Below, one piece after another: positions 54,132 through 64,000 of a stretch of DNA of 64,000 nt. Location of the stretch: the NCBI GenBank assembly GCA_000467715.1, contig AJFK01000129.1, positions 1 to 64,000 on the forward strand, in the 5' to 3' direction. The DNA is from Hysterium pulicare CBS 123377 (taxonomy: Eukaryota; Ascomycota; Dothideomycetes; Hysteriales; Hysteriaceae). Under the pieces are notes generated by a model. That model saw nothing but the letters and a program-made list of their open reading frames with translations, was not told the DNA's origin and ran no database searches. The stretch's first letter is position 1, and the number at the start of each line of letters is the position of its first letter. The position numbers and the translations under genes were made by a program.

Positions 54132-54633
54132 GGTCAAGAACAGGAGCGACGGGGACGGAGTACGTGGGAGAGTGAGGGAGAAGATAGATTGGATGTGGAG
54201 GGAACGTAGTGTCTCGGAGGTTCCTGGAGGTTGAGGTTGTAGAGCGCAGTGGATGGAGCTCCAGCTAGGCAAGCTTCAGAAGACGCGGACATGCCAAGAC
54301 CCATCACGTGCCGGGGAGCTTTGACCAGCGTGGCTTTCTATTGTTCCGCACTCGAAAGCCTTCTTTCACTCCGTCCACTTCTATCGAGTTCTCTCCGACT
54401 CATCTCGTGATTATGGACCCTGATGTCTAACTTCCACTCGAGAAGACACGTATTCCCCTTCACCATAGACAAGCAACTTTGATGCCATTGACATTATCGG
54501 TCTCGATACACTATTTGACGTCTTGCTTCTATTTTTGCGCTCAATTTCTCTATCGAGCCCTTGACGACCCAATGTGACACTGTTCTCCTTTCCTTCTATC
54601 TTCGAAAGCTTCGATCCTTTCGATCTGTTCAGC
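54132..54633. promoter_or_regulatory. Divergent promoter, PRE8 and RING-CH ligase
   Basis: About 500 bp between opposite starts. No PACE-like proteasome element was recognised. The right part is an in-frame open leader of the ligase gene. Confidence 0.4.
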
Positions 54634-55699
54634 ATGTCTTCCTCCGGTTTCCAACAAATGCCTGGCTGGTATTGGCCCGATGACGTTCCAAAAGCAGAGA
54701 CTCAGCACACGACCTCCGGTAGGCAATCAGAGCCAGCTCCGTCACACTCATCAACACCCCGCGAAACCAATCATCAGGCACAGAATGATCAGTCCAGACG
54801 GAAGTACTGGCGACCAAGGCAGTGTCGCATTTGCCTTGAAACGGTCAATCCGACCTATCATACCCCGTCCGAACATATACCTGGCATCTTCCAGGCGACA
54901 CCAAATGTTACTTACGAATCTGAAGAAGGTCGCCTCATCAGACCATGCAAATGTAAAGGGTCATCCAAGTACGTTCATGAAGGCTGCCTTCAGGCCTGGC
55001 GCCACGCCGATCCGGGTTATGGACGGCGAAACTACTGGCAATGTCCTACTTGCGACTTTCGATACCGGCTTGCTCGGCTTGGATGGGGTCGGCTTATTGC
55101 TAGTGCTAGTATGTCACTTTCACTACTTCGAACTCGGAGCGTAGAGCTGACCTTATATTTCCCTTGTTTAGCCACTCAGATCACTCTAACCGTAGTTATT
55201 CTCTTCGCATTCGTGTTTCTGCTCGGCTTTGTTGCAGATCCAATTATCAATATGTACCTCGATCCCTGGAGCTATCTAAACCCCTTCTCAAGCTCTCGCG
55301 AGTATTACGATTATTATGACGACGACGAAACCTCCTCATGGGTTGAGCACTTCCTGAAGGGCTTCACATCCATGGGAGTTATTGGGTTTCTCAAGGTTCT
55401 TCTCGGGAGCCCCTTTTCTTTCTTCCGGATTGGCGGAGGTAGGGGTAGGACTACCGGTCGAGATCGTTATGAGCAGATCAGCTGGATCATCATCCTTATT
55501 GGGGTTTTCACTTTTCTTGTGGTACGTATACAGTATGCACTTTCACCACGGAAGTCAAAACTGATCAGCAAAGGCAATTTTTAAAGGCGTTCGAGCCTGG
55601 AGTCGTCGAACTCTCGAAAAGGCAGGCGAACGCGTAATGGATGTTCCAGGCGATGATGACGATGATAATGGCGATGAAGATATAGACCAGACGACCTAA
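54634..55699 (+). CDS. RING-CH (MARCH-type) membrane E3 ubiquitin ligase
   Basis: Three exons: 54634-55108, 55172-55521, 55574-55699, giving 316 aa. The RING-CH finger has CRICLETV, then LIRPCKCKGSSKYVHEGCLQ, a conserved Trp (AWRHAD), and YWQCPTCDFRYRL. Two or three membrane segments follow (ITLTVVILFAFVFLLGFVAD; MGVIGFLKVLLGSPFSFF; WIIILIGVFTFLV). The end is acidic (VPGDDDDDNGDEDIDQTT). Such ligases sit in ER or vacuolar membranes and ubiquitinate membrane proteins. The first intron is 63 nt, a multiple of three with no stop, so its retention would insert 21 residues right before the first helix. Confidence 0.9.
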
Positions 55700-56396
55700 C
55701 AGTACTGGCGGTTCATTGTGTTCATATCTGAATAGCATAACTCGGTCCTCCCATCTCCACCTCCGCGTACTTTACATCTCTTCTAACTTGACGACTTAAG
55801 TTCCCCTGATCCCGTAATTTACAGCCCGTGCTCTCGATTTTGTCCCCTTCTTAGCCCCTTTGTAATCCCTATTTCGCACATCTTTGAGTTGCCACGGTCC
55901 TCAATACCATGTCAATCAGTCTGCGTGCGTAGAATAATCCGCGCCACGGTGCTTCCAACATCGAAACGAAGCGTTTTGCTTCCTCGTCGTCGGTCCGTGG
56001 TGCACCTTGCCATCTAGAAAACCTTGGTCTCGCAAATGAAGCTTCTGCGTGGGTGGTACCATGGAAGTTGAACTCATGATGGTACAGAAGATAGAAAATT
56101 AGTGTCAATTCAGGTATTGGTGGTTCTGACTGGTGGTCCGACCCGTAATTCTGGACATAGACTTAGTCAAATTGAGTTTCAATGATGATAGATTAATTGA
56201 ACATTGTGGGATTCTTTTCTCCAAGCGTGTATTGGTATCCTTCTGCCTTTTGCCGTCTAAAGCTGGCCATGCTTCGGCTGCGCCGTCTTGCATTTGCTAT
56301 GGTTTACGGAGCTTTTAATTGTGCTTCAATGGTAAACTTAAAGCTCTGTACTCACTCAATGGAATTTCTTATATTCGTCTCCCAAGTTCACCCCAA
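55700..56396. other. Intergenic between convergent genes
   Basis: About 700 bp. A 79-codon minus-strand frame (55869-56108) has no recognised similarity. Nothing called. Confidence 0.45.
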
Positions 56397-58022
56397 TTAC
56401 CCAACCCCACAGCAGACTCTGCTCTTAAGCAAAACATTCCTCACATCCAAATGCTGCCCTGCCTCATCCCCGAACTTCTCAAGCAACGGGAAAACACAGA
56501 ATAGAAATTTCCTATCCACAAAGCCGTCATCATCATCCATTTCTTCCTCGCTAATCGACTCCATCTGCTCGGGATCAAACATGACCTGATTATCACAACC
56601 ATCGTTCCGAACAAATATGGTCGAATACTGCGCTTTCTGCAACGAGAGCAGACTATCGAGTTCAGCCGCAGCTTGTAAAATACCAACCAAGGAATTCAAA
56701 GCAGACTCAGTTGGCTGTATGCCAGATATTTCGCACAAGGCTCGTTGGCCTTGGGAAGCGAGGCGGTTGAGGGCTCGATCTCTTGCTTGGTAGAGCGTAT
56801 ATCTTCCGGGGCTGTTTTCTATTATGCGGATGCTTGCTCGCCTCCACTCTTGATAGTCGGATGTCGAGATTCCGGCATTCTGATGGAAATGTACAGCAAG
56901 CTGGCGGAGCGTAGCGAGGGGACCAGTCTCCGGGAGGCCGAGGAAAACGGGCTCGTTAAATATTTGCATCATTTGACTTGATATAATGGCTTGGTAAAAT
57001 GGGATCTTCTCTGTCGATCTAAGTTTTGCGTAGTCAGGGGTGATTGCCACGAGAGCTGTCGTTGTGTCGTTTGATAGATTGCTGAAGTCTAGTTTTGAGC
57101 GACGATAGTTGGTGATGGTCCATTCTCTAGTACGGTGATAAAGTTGGTTCATCCTCTCGGTAAGCTCGCTGTCGGTGATCTGGTTCTCCATACGCGTCAA
57201 TGCAGATATACTTTGCTTGAGATCCATGAGTTGTTTCAGCCGCTCTTGAGCCTCTTTCTCGGAGTTGTGAAGTCTTGCAGTAAGTTCATTCCATTCAGCC
57301 TCGCTGCGAAAAAGTTGTTGATCGAACTGGGCCTTATAATAAGAGGCCTGTTCCACCAAGTCAGATTGAAGTCCTACTACCTTCACTCGAAGCTGGTAGT
57401 TTTCCGCTTCTCGATCCTCATGCTGCAAAGCCCAGGATCGCCGACGATCTGCCTCTCTATGATCTTGTGGGGAATGAGAGCGTGGACTATGATGTGCGCT
57501 GTGCAGGCTGGAGAGCTGCTGTTTGTGGTCTTCCATGGTATCTTGATATATTTGGCCATCTTGTCGAACCCTCTCTAGTTCTTCCCGCATAGCTTCTTGC
57601 TCAGTCCGGGCTTCGGCAAGAGATCTCTCCAATTCGGCAATTCGGTCCGCCAGTTTCCCATCTATATCGTTTCCAATTGACAGTTCAGTTTTATCTGATG
57701 GGCCCTCGTTGTCGTTGTCGTTAACCGCGGCGTGGCGGCTTTTGCCCGATGCATTCGAAGACGAATGCAAAAGCATTTCACTAAGGCCGTTTTTCCGTCG
57801 ATGCAGGTCCTCTTTCTTAGCTTTGCCAGCAGCGATGGCGGCTTTCGGGGGAGCACTAATTGGGCTGGATGTGGATGCGGTCTTGTTGCTGCGGGAAGCA
57901 ATCTTGACAGGTCGCTTTAGACGGCTAGATAGATCTAGCTAAAGTCAGCTCCGGAGGCACAATGGGGTTCAGAGAGTATAATATAGCATATTCGTACCTG
58001 AAACTTTCTTGTCGCCAGGCAT
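56397..58022 (-). CDS. Coiled-coil protein of unknown function
   Basis: Two exons: 57998-58022 (MPGDKKVS) and 56397-57934, giving 520 aa. A basic, Ser-rich start (LSSRLKRPVKIASRSNKTAS) precedes a long coiled coil with heptads such as ADRIAELERSLAEARTEQEA and MREELERVRQDGQ, another at SEKEAQERLKQLMDLKQSIS, and a globular part from about residue 265. That part contains DFSNLSNDTTTALVAITPDY, IFNEPVFLGLPETGPLATLR and ARDRALNRLASQGQRALCEI. An acidic patch (SEEEMDDDDGF) is near the end. I recognise it only as a type of hypothetical protein common in Pezizomycotina and assign no function. The acceptor at 57935 was chosen because the upstream one gives a stop. Divergent from the HSP70-like gene. Confidence 0.72.
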
Positions 58023-58517
58023 GACGAAGAAGAAGCCAAGCTGCCAGAGGTGTCGTTGGGCAACGACACAGAGCTCAAATTGAAGGCAACATCACACTGC
58101 TGTATCAAGGGAACCAAGGGAAGAGAAGAGAAGTTCTCCATGAGAGGTTTTGTTGGAGGTTCATGGAAGCGTGGACGACGGGATTTAGAGATGCCTGCTT
58201 GCTCCTAGTGGGGCCGATCCTCAAGCCACCGAAAGCTGAACTGGCTTGAGCCGCTACGTAAGCATCATCCAGCCAGAGTCGTTTGGAGCAGCTTTAGAAT
58301 GTTGCCTAACTTGCTCGATGCTGTTCAGGCGACAATATATATGAGCTTCTGGTCCTCTCCCACCTCCTGATCGCACATTGACACACATATCTTGTTCGCG
58401 GAGCTTTCGTCTTGTGCCGCCTGCAGCAAGTTCTAGACTCGGCGCATGTTGCACAAGAATCTCTCGAGCACCTATCAGCGTTCCGGGTGTAGTTGCAGCT
58501 CGAGTTGAGGCGACGAG
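58023..58517. promoter_or_regulatory. Divergent promoter, coiled-coil and HSP70-like genes
   Basis: About 495 bp between opposite starts; no clear heat-shock element noted. Confidence 0.4.
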
Positions 58518-60613
58518 ATGAACAACGCCTTTTCCGCAAGGGTTTCCAATATTCCCTATACCTTCGACCCCGCAACCAACAGCAGTGTCCCGCCGAATGG
58601 AGGGAACGCGTCCCAATCGACCTCGACGCAGGACAGATTGATCATTGGTGTCGATTTCGGGACCACATATAGCGGTAGGCTTGGTATAACGTGGTACGCA
58701 TTCCAGTCGGGCTGATACTGTGGTAGGTGTTGCAGCCGTATACAGTGCGAGTCCGGAAGACATCGATATCATCAAGACGTGGCCTGGCGGTAACGGTATT
58801 AGACTTCTCAGTTGCCTATAGTTTTGCAGGAATGCTCATCTGGCGCAGGTATAACCTCTGATAAAGTCCCCACCGAGATAGCCTACGAACTCCCGAATAA
58901 TAACCCGAGCGAAGCATCCGATGGGGAGAACAAGCCTCCCAGAAATATAAAATGGGGCTTTCAATTCAAACCAGAAGAGTCGCGACTCCGCTGCATAAAG
59001 CTGTTTCTCGATCGGAATCAGAAACTGCCACACTTCGTCTCTCCCCTCGATACCGCAGCGCAATTACGGAAATATGAGCGAACGGTTATGGACGCGGTCT
59101 CGGACTACCTGGCTCAGATATACAAGCATACCATGGATACTTTGACAAAAAGATATGGGGAGACTTTCATGAGCATGACAAAAGTACAATTTGTCTTGAC
59201 GGTACCTGCTGTGTGGTCGGATTCGGCCAAGGATGCTACGTTGAAGGCAGCAGAGAAGGCCGGCATGGGCAATCGCCATGATTTGAAGCTGATATCAGAA
59301 CCAGAGGCTGCCGCAGTCTATACACTGAAGGCTATCCAGCCGAATCATCTCAAGATAGGGGATAATTTCATTGTCTGCGATGCTGGTGGTGGTACTGTCG
59401 ATCTCATTGCGTACAAGATAACCCAGGTTAAGCCTCTCCGGGTTGAAGAATCTGCCGTAGGCACTGGGGGATTATGTGGCTCGGCATTTCTAAACTATCG
59501 ATTTGAAGACCATGTCAAAAATCGGATTGGAGAAGAGAAGTATAATACGATGCGAACGAAAAAGGCAAAGACATGGAACATGGGTTTGAAGTATTTCGAA
59601 GAGTTCGTCAAACGCAACTTCAACGAAGACGAGCAAACCGAGGTGAATGTACCGTTTCCAGGTCTGCCAGATGATGAAGAGGCTGGTCTCGATTCAGGGT
59701 TCCTGGTAATGAGTAATGAGCAAGTCAAAGGAATATTTGATCCCGTTGTCCAAGAGGTCATTGACCTTGTCGAAGGCCAGGTGAACAATATACGACAGAA
59801 AGGGGGTCTTGTATGTGGTATTGTGTTGGTTGGTGGCTTTGGGCAGAGTAATTACCTGTACAGTCGCATGAAAGCACATTTCAACAGCGCGCCACCTCCA
59901 CCCTACACTGAGCGACCAACACATGCTGCGGCTCTCAACGCTCCTCAAACCGTTGAGGTCATGCACCCTATGTATGCATGGACTGCTGTAGTAAGAGGAG
60001 CTGTGTTGCGGGGACTGGAAGGTAGTATGGTCATGAGTCGGAGAAGCAGGTGGCACTACGGCACAAGCTATGCTACGGTTTTTGATGAAGCGAAGCATCC
60101 CATTTCCGATCGTTACTTTTCGCCACTTTGGGAAAGGTAAGCTGAATTCCTTGGGTGCAGATTCCGATCTTGCAGTCGCTGACCTTGGATGCAGATGGAT
60201 GGTGAGTGATCGGATGCAGTGGCATATAGCTAAGGTAGACACTCTTCGCATTGTTTTGGAATCTACTTACATTCATCCAGGGAGCACAAGTGTCCGAAGC
60301 GCAGCCGATTTCATTCCACTACACTCGCAACTTCAGACCCGGACAATCGTTGATTGTTGAAGACGACCTAATCGCATGCGACGCGGATGTCGCTCCTGAC
60401 TCGTTTCAAAAGGGATTGATCAACGTCTGCACTCTCACCACTGACTTGAATACGGTGCCGAAGTCACTATTCACCCGATTGACCACAACGAAAGGCGTCG
60501 AGTTCGACAATCTCGACTTTACGCTAGATATGAAAATCGAAAGTGCCGGGCTTGTTTTCGAGTTGAAAGTCGACGGAGTCAGATATGGCGCAGTATCTGC
60601 CAAGTTTCACTAA
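58518..60613 (+). CDS. HSP70-like ATPase (HSPA12-type actin-like fold)
   Basis: Five exons: 58518-58674, 58727-58789, 58849-60136, 60195-60234 (40 nt), 60281-60613, giving 626 aa. Nucleotide-binding motifs: phosphate 1 IIGVDFGTTYSGVAAVYS, connect 1 with LTVPAVWSDSAKDATLKAAE, phosphate 2 FIVCDAGGGTVDLIAYKITQ, and adenosine motif IVLVGGFGQSNYLYSRMK. SEPEAAAVYTL matches the conserved interdomain segment. The C-terminal ~180 residues (ISFHYTRNFRPGQSLIVEDD ...) do not resemble the canonical HSP70 peptide-binding domain, and no EEVD end is present. Such HSP70-like proteins are numerous in filamentous fungi; role unknown. Splice choice in the short fourth exon is set by the conserved WMVSDRMQWHIAKG. 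Confidence 0.88.
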
Positions 60614-61128
60614 GAAGAGAAGAGGGAACTGAAGTTCAGGCCACTGCTCCGAAACCTCCAAATGTCCATATACTATTTGTAGGCCTAAGCGTCTTTGAAT
60701 TCAATGGATATACTGGTTTGTGGATAAAAGCATCTTCCGTGTAGGCTTGGCGGTGGGAACTGGCTTTAACGACCTTCACCTAGCCTAAGCGATCTGAGGA
60801 GACCTCTAGCACAGGAGTATATTGGTGCAGGCACATAGAAGGGTCACATATCATGAGTTCCCCAATAAGAGATGGAGATACTGAGGGTTAAAATTCCGAA
60901 GACACTGCGGTGCAAATACAGCTCTATCAACAAGTTAAGAGCAACTCAATACGTGAGCATATTCCAGCGAGGCTTGGGGAGTTATCACAATATGAAAACA
61001 TTCGATTAGTTCTACATTCTATATCCCAGCTTTTGGTCTGCATTCCAGGTTCACGAATTCAGCCTCCAAGTTTTCCGGCGATGTTGAATCCACAATAGAA
61101 CCATGGTTTACATCTCCTCAACCAATCC
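60614..61128. other. Intergenic between convergent genes
   Basis: About 515 bp; nothing recognised. Confidence 0.5.
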
Positions 61129-62735
61129 CTACACTTTCAATTCCATTCCTTCTTCTTCATCCTTGCCCAACAAACTCAATGGACCCTTCTTCACCATGAG
61201 CGTCATGACTTCATAAAGGGTATCCTAAATCACCATCAGCATATGCGACTTTAAGTGCTCTCAATATTTAAACACTTACAGCAGCAGCCATAGTAGTGAG
61301 CTCGGCATTAGTATCATAAGCCGGCGCTACCTCAACAATGTCACAAGCAATGAGATTGATCCCCTCAAGTCCACGGATAATAGTCCTCAGTTCGCGCGTA
61401 GACCATCCGCCAGTCTCGGGTGTACCCGTCGCGGGCGCAACTGTTCAACGTTAGCAAAGCTATCCTCTTCACTTCCCTCTCCTCTAAAGACTTACAAGCC
61501 GGATCCAGGGTATCGATATCTATACTCAAATAAACCGGTTTCTCGGTTCCGACTCTGTCTTTAATTTTCTTAATGATGCCTTCAGTCCCAATTTTGTCAA
61601 TTTCCCTCGCTTCCACAATCTCAAAGCCACAGTACCCATCATTCTCGTAGTCCGAGAGACCAGATAAGGTGGTTCGAATACCAGCGTGGATATTGGAGTC
61701 GTTGGCGAGAAGGCCTTCTTGAGACGCATGGTAGAAGTAGGTCCCGTGATTGATGGAGGCTTGTTTGGAGGGGGAGCCGCCGAACACCTTGGGTTTCCAG
61801 GTGTCAAGGTGAGAGTCGAAGTGTATGACGCTTATGGGGCCGTATTCACGGTTGATGGATTTCAGAAGTGGGAGGGTGATTGTGTGGTCACCGCCCAGGG
61901 TGATGACACGCGGTAGTGTTTTGCCCTTCTTTGAAGGCCCTGGCTTTTTCGAATCCGTGTATGGAGCGCGTGAGAGAATTGAGTGGTGTCCTTCTTCGAT
62001 TTGCTGAAGTGCATACGCGTTATCATATCTGCTCAGATAGTCAGAATTACGCCCGCTCATGCTTTGGTAGGCCTCGATTTCTGAATTTTTCACTTGACTC
62101 CCCGGCTAGATCTAGACGCATAGAAAACCAAAAGGGTGCAGCTTACGAAGTCACAGGAATATCTCCACAATCGATAACCTTCGCCCAACTATTGAAGGGG
62201 TTCGCTTGCAAAGGCACATTGTACCCACCACTGAACCGAACTTTGCGTGAGCCTTCATCCCCACAACCACACACAAAAGTAAGCCATTTGTTGTTTACAT
62301 ACTAGAGATTAAGGCGGCGGGAACCTTGTCTGATACCACTAGGCCCAAATCGGGCACCTGGGCGGTATGAAGTGCCAGTGTCAAAAGGAGCGCCTAAAGA
62401 GCGTCAATTGAGGAATTATACTTGAAGATGGTGTAAAAGTTTGTACCAATAAAGGCAATATCGTATTTCACATGGTCGTTGGATAGGCAGGGGTGGTATT
62501 GGAGGCGTCCGAAGGTGGAAATGCCTGAGAAGACTGAATCGGCCTATGACTGAAGTCAGTTGAGGTCGTTCAAAGCCGAATTTATTGTTGGACATACCTG
62601 AGTCCCGCCATCACCAGGTAGAGTATTATACCACAATCCATGGTGGGGACCGGCAATTGGATCTTGGTCGTGATCATGGTCATCGTGTGCAGCTACAGCT
62701 GCTGCAAGAGCTACAACTGCTCCGAAAAGCTTCAT
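61129..62735 (-). CDS. Secreted ureohydrolase (agmatinase/arginase family)
   Basis: Seven exons: 62598-62735, 62447-62543, 62303-62393, 62147-62230, 61496-62028, 61280-61440, 61129-61224, giving 399 aa; every phase closes. A signal peptide ([14 protein letters not shown]) is followed by [10 protein letters not shown]. Ureohydrolase motifs: [73 protein letters not shown], and [18 protein letters not shown]. All Mn-binding His and Asp residues of the family are in place. Agmatinases split agmatine into putrescine and urea; related members act on guanidinobutyrate or similar guanidines. The signal peptide implies action outside the cell or in a secretory compartment, so the natural substrate is open. 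Confidence 0.92.
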
Positions 62736-63606
62736 CTTGACCCCAATTGCACCTGTAAATTCAATTGAAGCTGGGAAACGAAGAAAGTAACTCGAATTTT
62801 GAAGAGGGCGGGAGAGCAGAAGTCATGAGCAAAATACGGAAAGCATAGCAAGATACAGTACCTGTTCTCCTAGCGTGACCTGTTCCTGTTAGGTAAACAG
62901 CTCGGAGCTTACCCCGGCCCAAGCAGGTTCATTATGCAGTATGCATAGCAATTGGCTAGACAAGCTCGAGTCTCGACATCAGAGATGGCCGTTAGTAAAG
63001 AGCTTCGGTGATTGCGAAGAGCTCACACGGTTGCGGTCGATGCCCCGCCATTCACGCGTCCGTGCTTGGAGAGCTCCAGCCGATGACGATATTGCATCCT
63101 CCAATCGAAAGCCCGCCTAAAGATTTCGTAACACCGAAACTCATCAGGAATTGTGCTTCATTGCACCCTTATCTGCCGTCTTCTGTAACAAGAAGCTCAA
63201 GCACAAGTCTCGCAGGTCCGATGTTCGCATCTACAGACTCTTACGTATCGAGAATGCAAAGTCGGTCGGTCAGACTGGCTATTTCTCTCCCTTGCATGCG
63301 ATTGCAGCGAGGATACATACAGGAAGGAATATGATTCCGAGGCAACCTGGGCTAAGAGACCGACGTCGGCAGATGCGGACTCCCTGATAAGGCTCCGACG
63401 GTTTTGACGTGCATGAGATGAACGGGTCATCCAAAGCCTGAATCTGGGTTAATTGGCGTGGGGATGTTCGATTGTGCATAGGAGTTCTATTGGTACGGAT
63501 CTCCGTTGTTTTGCTGTCTATGAAACAATCTTCAGCCTTTCTAAAACTTCTATTCAGACAAAATGCACTACTAGGTATTCGTTACACACGACTGACGTAG
63601 AACTAT
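62736..63606. other. Intergenic
   Basis: About 870 bp upstream of the ureohydrolase and downstream of the MATE gene. Short frames only; nothing recognised. Confidence 0.45.
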
Positions 63607-64000
63607 TCATCCATGTGCAGCCTCGTCAGCCTCAGCAGGCTCTGATTCTCCCATTTCTGCTCTCTCATCGTTGTCCATCCTGTCGAATGCCTTCTTGACT
63701 TGGTAGTCCCAATTGCTCCACGCAACAATGACCCACTCTGCGAAGCCTACAATGTAGAGTGCAATACACTGCCCGACCCATAAACCAGCGAGACCCCAGC
63801 CGTGGAAGGCAAGATAGATACCAAGCGGCAATGCGCCACAGTAGTAGCTAACGATATTGACCATACCGCCAACAAGCTGCCTCCCCATACCTCGCAATGC
63901 ACCTCCGCAGCTTCCGTTCAAGCCGTCCGCTATCTGGAACAATGCAACATATGGCATGACTTCGGCGGTGAGCTTGATGACCCGGACGTCATCATTGAAG
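63607..64000 (-). CDS. MATE-family efflux transporter, C-terminal part (runs off right edge)
   Basis: The stop is at 63607 and the frame is open to the window edge, giving the last ~130 residues. Membrane segments characteristic of the MATE second half are visible: [20 protein letters not shown], then [40 protein letters not shown] and [21 protein letters not shown] hydrophilic Glu/Ala-rich tail follows ([15 protein letters not shown]). MATE proteins export organic cations, drugs or secondary metabolites by H+ or Na+ antiport. The 5' part, start and introns are outside the window. Confidence 0.9.
   Translation of the reverse strand, partial: FNDDVRVIKLTAEVMPYVALFQIADGLNGSCGGALRGMGRQLVGGMVNIVSYYCGALPLGIYLAFHGWGLAGLWVGQCIALYIVGFAEWVIVAWSNWDYQVKKAFDRMDNDERAEMGESEPAEADEAAHG

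Overview
This window is nuclear DNA of a filamentous ascomycete (Pezizomycotina). Nearly every gene is split by 45-115 bp GT..AG introns, and the content is typically fungal: SAT4-type membrane protein, GMC oxidoreductases, AA11 LPMO, CBM1, F-box and BTB families, a Dicer-like protein and a secreted ureohydrolase. A helotialean/leotiomycete host is my best guess from the protein flavour, but that is inference. About 33 protein-coding loci are supported, most of them rebuilt here exon by exon with reading phases checked across each junction. No rRNA, tRNA or CRISPR was found.

Layout. 0-24 kb is rich in secreted or membrane redox and small-metabolite genes: GMC oxidoreductase 1, a SAT4/rhodopsin-like protein, a small DUF7079-like gene that looks frameshifted, a P-loop kinase-HAD-uracil phosphoribosyltransferase fusion, a conserved hypothetical, a 207 bp MITE, GMC oxidoreductase 2, a ferric reductase with a Met-rich N-terminus, a small ricin-B-like secreted lectin, a GPR1/FUN34/YaaH acetate-type transporter, a bicupin oxalate decarboxylase/oxidase, and a divergent secreted selenium-binding-protein/methanethiol-oxidase homolog. 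24-29 kb holds two divergent F-box genes.

29-37 kb is a local array of four BTB/POZ paralogs, all on the minus strand. All share one phase-2 intron just before the BTB core. One copy is a pseudogene with its N- and C-terminal ends kept and its middle lost. CTF8 (cohesion clamp-loader subunit) and a CBM1 secreted protein sit inside the array.

37-64 kb holds two divergent zinc alcohol dehydrogenases, a MARVEL protein, CENP-S/MHF1 divergent from PGA2, a three-part AA11 LPMO, a complete five-exon Dicer-like-2 gene (1437 aa), proteasome alpha-2 (PRE8) divergent from a RING-CH E3 ligase, a coiled-coil protein divergent from an HSP70-like ATPase, a secreted agmatinase-type ureohydrolase, and the 3' end of a MATE transporter running off the right edge.

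No single novel defence-like system is evident. The most notable points are the oxidase-like active-site lid and 10-nt microexon of the bicupin enzyme, the Met-rich reductase beside H2O2-forming enzymes, the BTB array with its pseudogene and intronic minisatellites, and the DUF7079-like gene.
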